Shown piece by piece: positions 16,850 to 23,645 of a stretch of 31,922 nucleotides of DNA. The position numbers and the translations under genes were made by a program. This DNA is from CAXBID01 sp049791475 (GTDB lineage: Bacteria > Bacteroidota > Bacteroidia > Flavobacteriales > Flavobacteriaceae): assembly GCA_049791475.1 (NCBI GenBank), contig JBAQZZ010000221.1:1-31922 (forward strand). Direction: 5' to 3'. Under the pieces are notes generated by a model. The model searched no databases. It was given only the letters and a program-made list of their open reading frames with translations, and was not told where the DNA came from. Each line of letters opens with the position of its first letter. The stretch's first letter is position 1.

Positions 16850-18517
16850 TTAGGCTTTTTTAGATTTGATTTGACCTTTTTCTAAGGTGATAATTTCAGT
16901 GCATTTATTTGTCCAAACGGAACTAAAACTTACTACAACCAGCGCCCAAGGTCTGTCTGGGTGCGATAAATAATCAACAATCGCTTTTGTTTCTTCTCTA
17001 TTAAACCTATCTAAGGCGTCTTCAAGAATAAGTACTTTAGGGTTTTTTAGAATAGCACGAGCTAAAACAATTTTTTTAGATAATGTGTAAGACATTTGCC
17101 TGCCATCTGGATAAAGAATGGTATTCAATCCATCAGGTTGTTCTCTTATAAAAGAGTTAAGGCCAACAACATCAAGGATTTCGTGAATTCTTTCATCTGT
17201 AATATCTGATTTTGAAAACGTTAAATTTTCTCGAATCGAACCTTCAAATGGATTTTCATCAGATAGTGATAAGCCTAATTGAGATCTATAAAAGTTTAAG
17301 TGCAAACTATGAATAGACATGTCGTTTATATAAACATGGCCACCCGTTGATTGGATAACACCGGCAATTAATCGAAGTAAGGTAGATTTTCCTGAGCCAC
17401 TTTCACCGGTAATTAAAATTCTACTTTTAGAGTTTATTTTTAACGAGATATTTTTTAAAATATGTTTTTCTCTATTACTAACTTCATAAGAAACATTTTC
17501 TAACTCTATATTTATGCCTTTGCTGAATTGTGGAGTTTCCCCAGTTTGACTTTCTAAATCTTTATCAACAATTTGACCTATTTTTTCTAAAGAAGTTAGT
17601 GTATCATAAAATGATTCTAAACCCAAAATTAATTTTTCAACAGAAGCGATCACTAAAAGGATAATGATTTCTGCAGCTACAAACTGCCCAATATTCATTT
17701 CTTGATTTAAAACTAAAGCACCACCAATTAATAATAAACTGGCGGTAACTACCACCTTAAAGCTTATCATTTGTATAAACTGAAGCATTAAAATTTTAAA
17801 GTGACTTTCTCTAGCTTTTAAATAGTCACTAACTAAATCATCATTTTTGTTTATTCCTAAACTTGTGCTTCCAGATAATTTAAAACTGATTACAGATCGT
17901 GCAATTTCCTGAATCCAATGGGCAACTTTATACTTGTTCTTAGATTCATATAAACTACTTTCTAATCCTTTTTTTGCGGTGAATTTAAATACTACAAAAA
18001 CCAGAACCATTAATAACAATCCGAAAATGATAAAGAAAGGATGGTATAATGATAACAGAATTAAAGCGAACAAAATTTGTAAAACGGCTGTTGGCACATC
18101 GATTAAAATTTTTGATAAACTTTTTTGAATGGTTAATGTATCAAAAAAACGATTTGCTAATTCTGGTGGATAATAATCACGTAATTCAGACATTTTTATC
18201 TTCGGAAAACGATAGGCTAATTCAAAAGACGATCTAGTGAAAATACGTTGCTGAATGGTTTCTATAATACGTAGTTGCATTAATTGTAGTGCACCAGAAA
18301 AGGCAACACCTAATGTTACTATAACGACCAAAACGATCCAAGAAGTAGATATTTGTGCACCTTGAATTAGGTTTATAATTGCCTGAATACCAAGCGGTAA
18401 TGATAAAGCTACAATGCCTGCAAAAATAGCATAATAGAAAATTTGTAAGATGTCTCTTTTTTCCAATTGTAACAAGCCAACTAAACGTTGCCAAGGCGTC
18501 ATTTGTTTATTTTCCAT
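16850..18517 (-). CDS. ABC exporter-like protein with degenerate nucleotide-binding domain
   Basis: A 555-residue half-transporter has a type-I exporter membrane domain (six predicted helices, about 22-300) joined to an ABC domain (about 335-550). Walker A is intact (GESGSGKST, 371-379). The other catalytic positions are not. The Q-loop Gln is Ser419 (LSLSDENPF), LSGGQ is replaced by MSYTL (475-479), Walker B reads VLILEDALD with Asp/Glu swapped to Glu499/Asp500, and the H-loop His is Phe531 (VVSFSS). The reading frame is open and the operon is intact, so this is not a decaying gene by appearance. It has no C39 peptidase domain. It may bind ATP without normal hydrolysis, act with another ABC subunit, or use non-standard chemistry. 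Substrate unknown. Confidence 0.9.
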   Translation of the reverse strand: MENKQMTPWQRLVGLLQLEKRDILQIFYYAIFAGIVALSLPLGIQAIINLIQGAQISTSWIVLVVIVTLGVAFSGALQLMQLRIIETIQQRIFTRSSFELAYRFPKIKMSELRDYYPPELANRFFDTLTIQKSLSKILIDVPTAVLQILFALILLSLYHPFFIIFGLLLMVLVFVVFKFTAKKGLESSLYESKNKYKVAHWIQEIARSVISFKLSGSTSLGINKNDDLVSDYLKARESHFKILMLQFIQMISFKVVVTASLLLIGGALVLNQEMNIGQFVAAEIIILLVIASVEKLILGLESFYDTLTSLEKIGQIVDKDLESQTGETPQFSKGINIELENVSYEVSNREKHILKNISLKINSKSRILITGESGSGKSTLLRLIAGVIQSTGGHVYINDMSIHSLHLNFYRSQLGLSLSDENPFEGSIRENLTFSKSDITDERIHEILDVVGLNSFIREQPDGLNTILYPDGRQMSYTLSKKIVLARAILKNPKVLILEDALDRFNREETKAIVDYLSHPDRPWALVVVSFSSVWTNKCTEIITLEKGQIKSKKA

Positions 18518-18519
18518 AG

Positions 18520-19191
18520 TTAGGATTTCAATGTGTTAAGTACAAGGTTTTTCATAAAATCGGTAGGGGAAAGGCCATCACTACAATCGGTTATAGATAA
18601 AAAATGGTCTTTTAAAAAATGTTGATGTAAACCACCTTCTAGAATAGTAGAAGCAAGACTTGAAGGAAATTTATAGTCTGGTTTAATCATTTTTATCATA
18701 TCTCTAAGGCGGTGTACAATGCTTTTATATACCACAAAGTATCCCTCTTTATTTTCTTTATCGACCTCTTTAGTTAAAAAAGATTTCGAATTTTCATTGA
18801 CCATTATCCGATTTAAAATAACCTCATTAATATGAGAGAAATTAGAATCTTCTTTTATTGTTCTAGTAACAATTTCAATAGCTTTTACAAGCTTATCTGA
18901 TGGATTTAAACTATGAGTTTCAAAGACTAATTGATACTCAATCCAAGCCCAATACCACGATGATAAATAGAGTAATAATTTATGTTTACTTTCGAAATAT
19001 CTATAAATTGAACTCTCGTTTGAGCCAATTAGTGTTCCAAGTTTTTTAAAGGTAAAAGCATCAAAGCCAATGTCATTAATTAAAACAATGCTATGTTCTA
19101 TAATTCGCTTTCCTAATGCAGAAGATTCTGGGTCTTTCACATAGATTTTTTCAGGAACAGCAATTTTTAAATTTGAAAGTAAATTATTCAT
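18520..19191 (-). CDS. TetR/AcrR-family transcriptional regulator
   Basis: From the ATG at 19191 this is a 223-residue regulator with an N-terminal helix-turn-helix (about residues 30-75, including FTFKKLGTLIGSNESSIYRYFESKHKLL, written here in parts: FTFKKLGTLIG, then SNESSIYRYFESK) and a helical ligand-binding domain. A TTG at 19212 is in frame but lies inside the -7 box, so it is not the start. It is the first gene of the operon with the ABC, HlyD and TolC-type genes; the ABC start is 2 bases after its stop. A perfect inverted repeat over the promoter suggests it represses its own operon and responds to a molecule related to the exporter, which is inference. Confidence 0.9.
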   Translation of the reverse strand: MNNLLSNLKIAVPEKIYVKDPESSALGKRIIEHSIVLINDIGFDAFTFKKLGTLIGSNESSIYRYFESKHKLLLYLSSWYWAWIEYQLVFETHSLNPSDKLVKAIEIVTRTIKEDSNFSHINEVILNRIMVNENSKSFLTKEVDKENKEGYFVVYKSIVHRLRDMIKMIKPDYKFPSSLASTILEGGLHQHFLKDHFLSITDCSDGLSPTDFMKNLVLNTLKS

Positions 19192-19209
19192 AATTAATTT
19201 ATTTGAATG

Positions 19210-19217
19210 CAAATATA
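19210..19217 (-). promoter_or_regulatory. -7 box of the tetR-ABC-HlyD-TolC operon
   Basis: On the minus strand this reads TATATTTG, a full match to TAnnTTTG, 18 bases before the TetR ATG. It overlaps the TTG at 19212, which argues against that longer start. Confidence 0.6.
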
Positions 19218-19232
19218 ATAGTATTACTATTA
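19216..19232. promoter_or_regulatory. Candidate TetR operator
   Basis: TAATAGTA-T-TACTATTA is a perfect 8-bp inverted repeat with a single central base. It begins in the last two bases of the -7 box and extends into the promoter spacer, where bound TetR would block RNA polymerase. The size fits TetR-family operators. Confidence 0.6.
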
Positions 19233-19327
19233 AAAAAGAAAATAAAACTACTAAATTTTATAAAAATTTAACATTTTGAATAAAAAGTGAAATAGGTTTT
19301 TAGAGCTTAAGTAAATTGAATAAAGAC

Positions 19328-20029
19328 TTAATGACAGTTTATAGAGTTTGAAACTAAATCATAAATTGGAGCTGGAGAGAGGTAAGGAATACCCAAACCA
19401 AGCCCTCGAATAATGAAAAGTACACCTATAATTACGACAAAAACGGGAATAGCTTTCTGAATTTTTTGTCTTGCAGAACCTTTTAAAAATTGACTAAAGT
19501 AAATAGCGGTAGTCATTAAAGGGATGGTTCCTAAACCAAAAACAGCCATATATAAGCTTCCGCTTAATGCATTGCTACTTGCAATAGCTGCAAAAACAGC
19601 CATATACACTAATCCACAGGGTAAAAAGCCATTTAAAAAACCTATGGTTAAAAAAGTATCCATAGTTTTTTTCTTTAAAGCTTTTCCAAGTGAAGATTTT
19701 ACTTTAAAGAGGAGTTTATAAATTGGCCTTGAAAAATTATATTTATTAAACGTTCTCTGTGGAATTATCACAACTAAAATCATTAAAACGCCAATAAATA
19801 TTGATAGCTGTTGTTGAAATCCAAAAATGTAAAGACTCTTCCCAACTAGCCCAAAAACAAGACCAATAATACTATAAGCTAATAGTCTACCTATATGATA
19901 AAGTGTAATTTGAGTTGCTTTTTTGTAAGCATTCGTCCGGTCTACGGGAAGCATAAATGCAATGGGACCGCACATACCAACACAGTGGAAACTACCCAAT
20001 AAACCTAGTATGAATGCAGAAATTAGCAT
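19328..20029 (-). CDS. TauE/SafE (UreH-like) family membrane protein, cbb3-linked
   Basis: A 233-residue polytopic membrane protein with about six hydrophobic helices. The N-terminal helix carries LLGSFHCVGMCGPIAF, with His15, Cys16 and Cys20 forming an HCxxMCGP motif, and a second half carries FLNGFLPCGLVYMAVF. This type is annotated as a sulfite exporter TauE/SafE or heavy-metal transporter-like protein and is regularly found after ccoH in Bacteroidota and other bacteria. The Cys and His residues within the membrane suggest copper handling for cbb3 assembly, but this is inference. It is the last gene of the cco cluster on this strand, after a 163-bp gap that contains inverted repeats. Confidence 0.82.
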   Translation of the reverse strand: MLISAFILGLLGSFHCVGMCGPIAFMLPVDRTNAYKKATQITLYHIGRLLAYSIIGLVFGLVGKSLYIFGFQQQLSIFIGVLMILVVIIPQRTFNKYNFSRPIYKLLFKVKSSLGKALKKKTMDTFLTIGFLNGFLPCGLVYMAVFAAIASSNALSGSLYMAVFGLGTIPLMTTAIYFSQFLKGSARQKIQKAIPVFVVIIGVLFIIRGLGLGIPYLSPAPIYDLVSNSINCH

Positions 20030-20033
20030 GTTA

Positions 20034-20194
20034 AGAATCTGTTTAAAATTTCGTTAATTATTTTTTTGTGCCTCTTTTTGTCCATTATTTTGTTAAAATT
20101 TTGAACCGTAACTAGACTATGATTAAAAATTTTGCCTCATACTGAACCAAAATAGTCTATAAAAAATCTAATCACAAAATCTTAAACAGATTCT
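20034..20194. repeat. Nested inverted repeats between ccoH and the TauE-like gene
   Basis: The outer arms are AGAATCTGTTTAA (20034-20046) and its exact complement (20182-20194, reaching into the ccoH stop codon). The inner arms are TAGACTAT (20113-20120) and ATAGTCTA (20152-20159). The gap could fold as one structure. Function is unknown; a hairpin between operon genes could set mRNA stability, or the element could be a small mobile repeat. Confidence 0.5.
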
Positions 20195-20639
20195 AATAAT
20201 TTATATATTCTTTAAATAAATAATATTTTCCTTTATATTGCCAATCAATTTTAATGTTCCAACGACCATCTACCAAACGATTGTCAGGTATGAGCAAATT
20301 TGAATTAGACAGTGAAATCGAAGTTTCAAAGTCTAGTTGTTTGTTAGATGGTCTATATAGGAACATATTTCCTGTGATTTCTTTATAATTAAAATTTTCT
20401 GGGAACTTAATTAGTAAACCCTTGTCAATTCTTTCATAGCTAATATTAGTTTCTAAAGTCTCAGCAGTTTTAAGCTTATCAATATCTTTTTGATACTTCA
20501 ATTCATCGCCATAATAATCCTCACTCACCAAGTGTGTGTCGTATTTATCATCCATATTCATGGTAATAATAAAGTACAGGATAAACGAAATAAACCCTAT
20601 AAAAGCTAATACAATTCCAGTTCCCCAATTAAATTTCAT
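20193..20639 (-). CDS. ccoH: FixH/CcoH family cbb3 oxidase assembly protein
   Basis: FixH/CcoH is a small membrane protein needed for assembly or stability of cbb3 oxidase. From the ATG at 20639 it has 148 residues: a short cytoplasmic end (MKFNWGTG), one transmembrane helix (about 8-28) and a periplasmic domain with the family stretch YYGDELKYQKDIDKL. An in-frame ATG 9 bases earlier (20648) lies within a repeat element that begins right there, so the shorter start, which matches the usual FixH N-terminus, is preferred. It follows ccoG after a 283-bp gap filled with repeats, which is unusual for genes expected to share a transcript. Confidence 0.85.
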   Translation of the reverse strand: MKFNWGTGIVLAFIGFISFILYFIITMNMDDKYDTHLVSEDYYGDELKYQKDIDKLKTAETLETNISYERIDKGLLIKFPENFNYKEITGNMFLYRPSNKQLDFETSISLSNSNLLIPDNRLVDGRWNIKIDWQYKGKYYLFKEYINY

Positions 20640-20646
20640 ATCTGTC

Positions 20647-20666
20647 ATTCCTGCGAAGGCAGGAAT
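20647..20666. repeat. Hairpin repeat (ATTCCTGC-GAAG-GCAGGAAT)
   Basis: A perfect 8-bp stem with a 4-base loop sits at the 5' edge of ccoH and contains the upstream alternative ATG. Elements of this sequence type are common intergenic repeats in Bacteroidota and other bacteria; a genome-wide count is needed to confirm it here. Confidence 0.6.
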
Positions 20667-20716
20667 CTATTTTTAATTAATATTATTTTTTCAATTTATA
20701 CCTACAAGGTTCTTAA

Positions 20717-20880
20717 TCCCGATAACTATCGGGACTCGCAGGATATTGCCAACGGCGTACTAAAATACTGCTGACTTTTATTTTATGGCATTACCCTTCC
20801 CGATAGCTATCGGGAGGGTCGGGCTTTCCGCTATATCTTTTTTGAAGAAAAATCAAAAAAGGATGCCGCTTCAATCCCTA
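20717..20880. repeat. Mosaic of GC-rich palindromic repeats between ccoG and ccoH
   Basis: Two related palindromes occur: TCCCGATA-AC-TATCGGGA (20717-20734) and the perfect 18-mer TCCCGATAGCTATCGGGA (20798-20815). A GTCGGGCTTTCCGC stretch and a GGATGCCGCTTCAATCCC stretch follow, up to about 20880. The composition is far more GC-rich than the surrounding genes. No coding sequence was found in 20649-20931. This resembles small non-coding repeats dispersed in flavobacterial genomes. Confidence 0.65.
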
Positions 20881-20931
20881 ATGCACGCATCCGCCAAAGT
20901 CACTTCTAACTTCAATCTTCGTGCTTCCAAC

Positions 20932-22356
20932 TTACTTATAACTCCGCGGTCCTAAAAAATTAACCACAGTCGTTTCAATCAATTTATCCTCTTTATAAAC
21001 ACCAATTTTTACTTTATTCCGATCTCCCGATAATGCTGAATTATTAATTTCAATAAACAATGTGCCTTTAGCAATACCTTCGCTTGGTACTAGAAACTCA
21101 TTACTAGTTGATACTAGTTTTAATTCCCCTTTATGAGATATTAATTTAAAACTTACGTCCTCAATATCCTTACTCGTTTTGTTAACCAATTTATAAGTAA
21201 ACACATTACTAATTATGTTGTTGTCTTTGTGCTCATACATTTGCCCAGGCAATCTTAATATATTTGCTTCAACATCATTTCTTAAAAATAACATACCTAT
21301 TAGTAAGCCAATCATAATCCCTAAAACAGCAATGTAGCCTTTAATTCTAGGTGTAAATTTAAAAGGTGTTTTCTTTTCAATATTCTCTTCGCTAGTGTAA
21401 CGTATTAAGCCTTTTGGCAGGTTGATGCTTTCCATAATATGGTCGCATTCATCAATACAAGCGGTACAGTTTACACATTCTAATTGCGTGCCATTTCTAA
21501 TATCAATACCTGTTGGACAAACATGCACGCATTGTAAACAATCAATACAATCACCATGTCCTAAAGCCTCTCTGTCTTCATTTTTTCTAAAACTTTTTCT
21601 GCCATTTTCAGCTTCACCACGTTTATGGTCGTAAGCCACAACAATAGATTTGGTGTCTAATAGAACACCTTGTAATCTTCCGTAAGGACAAGCAATAATG
21701 CAAACCTGTTCTCTAAACCATGCAAACACAAAGTAAAATACCCCTGTGAAAATTATTAGAGAAATTAAGGTGCTTATATTATTTAAAGGGCCTTCAGTAA
21801 TATGTTCAATTAGCTTATCACTTCCTATTAAATACGCTAAAAATACATTAGCAATCACAAATGAAATAAAGATAAAAATGATTGTTTTAAGTCCTTTTTT
21901 CTTTATTTTTTCAGCATCCCATTTTTGTCTATCTAATTTACGTTGTTTATTTCTATCGCCTTCAATCCAGTATTCAATTCTACGGAAAACCATTTCCATA
22001 AAAATAGTTTGCGGACAAATCCAGCCACAAAAAATTCTCCCAAATGCCACGGTAAATAGTGTAATAAAAACCACACCAATCAGCATGGAAATAACAAATA
22101 AATAAAAGTCTTGAGGCCAAAAAGGAAATCCGAAAATATTAAATCGGCGTTCCAATACATTGAACATCAAAAACTGATTCCCGTTAATTTTTATAAAAGG
22201 AGATAGTAATAAAAAAGCTAGTAAAAAGTAGCTTACATATTTTCTATACTTATAAAATGTACCACTAGGTTTTTTTGGAAATACCCAAGCACGCTTACCA
22301 TCTTCGGTAATGGTACCAATAGAGTCTCTGAAATTTTCGTTGTCTGGGGTTTCCAC
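20932..22356 (-). CDS. ccoG: CcoG/FixG-type cbb3 oxidase accessory protein (polyferredoxin)
   Basis: CcoG is a membrane iron-sulfur protein linked to copper reduction during cbb3 assembly. The 474 residues show several membrane helices in the N-terminal half, the paired motifs FCGWICPQ (Cys110, Cys114) and CIIACPYGRLQG (Cys219, Cys223), and two 4Fe-4S clusters (Cys270/273/276/280 in CIDCLQCVHVCP and Cys294/297/300/304 in CVNCTACIDEC). A further helix near 340-360 precedes a C-terminal immunoglobulin-like periplasmic domain. All expected cysteines are present. It lies between ccoP and ccoH, separated from each by repeat-containing spacers. Confidence 0.95.
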   Translation of the reverse strand: METPDNENFRDSIGTITEDGKRAWVFPKKPSGTFYKYRKYVSYFLLAFLLLSPFIKINGNQFLMFNVLERRFNIFGFPFWPQDFYLFVISMLIGVVFITLFTVAFGRIFCGWICPQTIFMEMVFRRIEYWIEGDRNKQRKLDRQKWDAEKIKKKGLKTIIFIFISFVIANVFLAYLIGSDKLIEHITEGPLNNISTLISLIIFTGVFYFVFAWFREQVCIIACPYGRLQGVLLDTKSIVVAYDHKRGEAENGRKSFRKNEDREALGHGDCIDCLQCVHVCPTGIDIRNGTQLECVNCTACIDECDHIMESINLPKGLIRYTSEENIEKKTPFKFTPRIKGYIAVLGIMIGLLIGMLFLRNDVEANILRLPGQMYEHKDNNIISNVFTYKLVNKTSKDIEDVSFKLISHKGELKLVSTSNEFLVPSEGIAKGTLFIEINNSALSGDRNKVKIGVYKEDKLIETTVVNFLGPRSYK

Positions 22357-22373
22357 TTTCTGTTTTCTTTTCC

Positions 22374-22407
22374 AGACCTGTCTAGGTTTTTAAAACCTGA
22401 CAGGTCT
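22374..22407. repeat. Hairpin repeat between ccoP and ccoG
   Basis: AGACCTGTC-T-AGGTTTT pairs with AAAACCT-GACAGGTCT, giving 16 paired bases with one bulge and a one-base centre. It has the look of the dispersed GACCTGTCAGGTTTT repeat of flavobacterial genomes. It lies in the 88-bp spacer inside the cco operon and could act as a partial terminator or mRNA processing site. Confidence 0.65.
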
Positions 22408-22444
22408 TTATTTGGTGTTTAACTTAGTTTGATATACTTTCTGT

Positions 22445-23353
22445 CTAATCGGTTATAGTTTCGGCAGGTCGTTCTGCATTTTCATCTACCCAAATATCGC
22501 CTTCGGCAAGTTTAGGGTTTGCTGGTGTAGTACCTTCAAAGGTTAAAACATAACTCGCCACTTGAGCCATTTCTAATGGTTTTAGTTGTGATTTCCAAGG
22601 AATCATTCCTTTTCCAGAACGTCCACCTTCAGATATGGTTTTAAATACGTTTTTAATACCACCACCAAGTATCCAGTGATTGTCAGTTAAGTTTGGTCCA
22701 ATTCCACCACCACCATCGGCCATATGGCAAGCCACGCAGTTGGTTTGAAATATAGTTTTACCGGCGCTCAAATCTGAAGCTTCTGTAAGTTTTGTAACCG
22801 TATTGATATCTACTAAATTTTTAGCCGTTTTTTTGTATTGTTCAATAGAAATTCTAGCCTCGGCTAATTCGGTTTCTAATTCATCAATTTGATTGTCTCC
22901 ATTAAAAACGTGATATTTCACTAAATAGACAGCAGCAAAAATGATAGAAGCATAAAAACCATATAACCACCATGGTGGTAAGTTATTATCTAACTCTTTA
23001 ATGCCATCATAATTATGGTCTAAAATAATTTCGCCTTCTTCTTCAATTGGTTTTTGACCAAGAAGCTTATTATACGTTTCTTTCAACCAAGTAAACTTAA
23101 TAGAAGATTCTTTTTTGGCTAAGAATTTGGCTTTGGCTTCATCATTTAATTTATGAAGCATCACATTTTCTAAAGCACTTACTATAGCTTCAATAGCTAT
23201 GAGAATTAATAGTACTAACAGCAAAAAGAGCATGACTGCGGGGTATTCTATAAATGCTGGCTTGCTGCCAGAATCAATAAAGAATTCTACGGCTCCGAAA
23301 ATGATAAAGAATACGATTGGAACACGAATCCAAGATGGAATTAAATTTTTCAT
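22445..23353 (-). CDS. ccoP: cbb3 oxidase subunit III, CcoP (single-haem)
   Basis: CcoP is the membrane-bound cytochrome c subunit that passes electrons to the oxidase. The 302 residues contain two N-terminal hydrophobic segments (about 10-27 and 37-60), a linker, another helix (about 128-148) preceded by NNLPPWWLYGF, the characteristic CcoP N-terminal domain, and one cytochrome c domain with haem motif CVACH (206-210) and a candidate axial Met in GMIPWKS (Met250). Proteobacterial CcoP usually has two CxxCH motifs; only one is present here. The extra N-terminal helices also differ from the proteobacterial form. It is flanked by ccoQ and ccoG. Confidence 0.93.
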   Translation of the reverse strand: MKNLIPSWIRVPIVFFIIFGAVEFFIDSGSKPAFIEYPAVMLFLLLVLLILIAIEAIVSALENVMLHKLNDEAKAKFLAKKESSIKFTWLKETYNKLLGQKPIEEEGEIILDHNYDGIKELDNNLPPWWLYGFYASIIFAAVYLVKYHVFNGDNQIDELETELAEARISIEQYKKTAKNLVDINTVTKLTEASDLSAGKTIFQTNCVACHMADGGGGIGPNLTDNHWILGGGIKNVFKTISEGGRSGKGMIPWKSQLKPLEMAQVASYVLTFEGTTPANPKLAEGDIWVDENAERPAETITD

Positions 23354-23438
23354 TTGATGGTTGTTTTATTGTTTTTTAATTGACAAATGTAACCTCCGAT
23401 TTTATTCAGATGTAAATTCAAACTTTGAACAGTCGGTT

Positions 23439-23624
23439 TCATAATATATCGTCGTTTTGGTTGTCTAAAGGAATGTTACTAACAGTTTTTATATAATCTT
23501 TTTTAGCAGTAATAACCCACCAAAATAGTAGTACAAAAAAAGTAAAGAAGATAAGCAGAGAAATCATTGGATAAATTTCAATCCCTGTAATGCTCTCCAT
23601 GTGGTTTTTTACAAATTTCAACAT
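23439..23624 (-). CDS. ccoQ: CcoQ/FixQ-type cbb3 oxidase subunit
   Basis: A 61-residue single-helix protein (hydrophobic about 18-39, YPMISLLIFFTFFVLLFWWV) followed by a charged tail with KKDY, the usual CcoQ form. CcoQ stabilises the CcoP-CcoNO interaction in other bacteria. Its position between ccoNO and ccoP, its size and its topology support the call more than sequence similarity, which is weak in this family. Confidence 0.85.
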   Translation of the reverse strand: MLKFVKNHMESITGIEIYPMISLLIFFTFFVLLFWWVITAKKDYIKTVSNIPLDNQNDDIL

Positions 23625-23645
23625 AGTTTTGAATTCTTTTAAGAG

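Noticed and set aside
19192..19212. Upstream TTG start for the TetR gene
   Set aside because: It overlaps the -7 box at 19210-19217; transcription would begin downstream of it.
20641..20931. CRISPR-like array
   Set aside because: The repeats are different palindromes without regular spacing or unique spacers.
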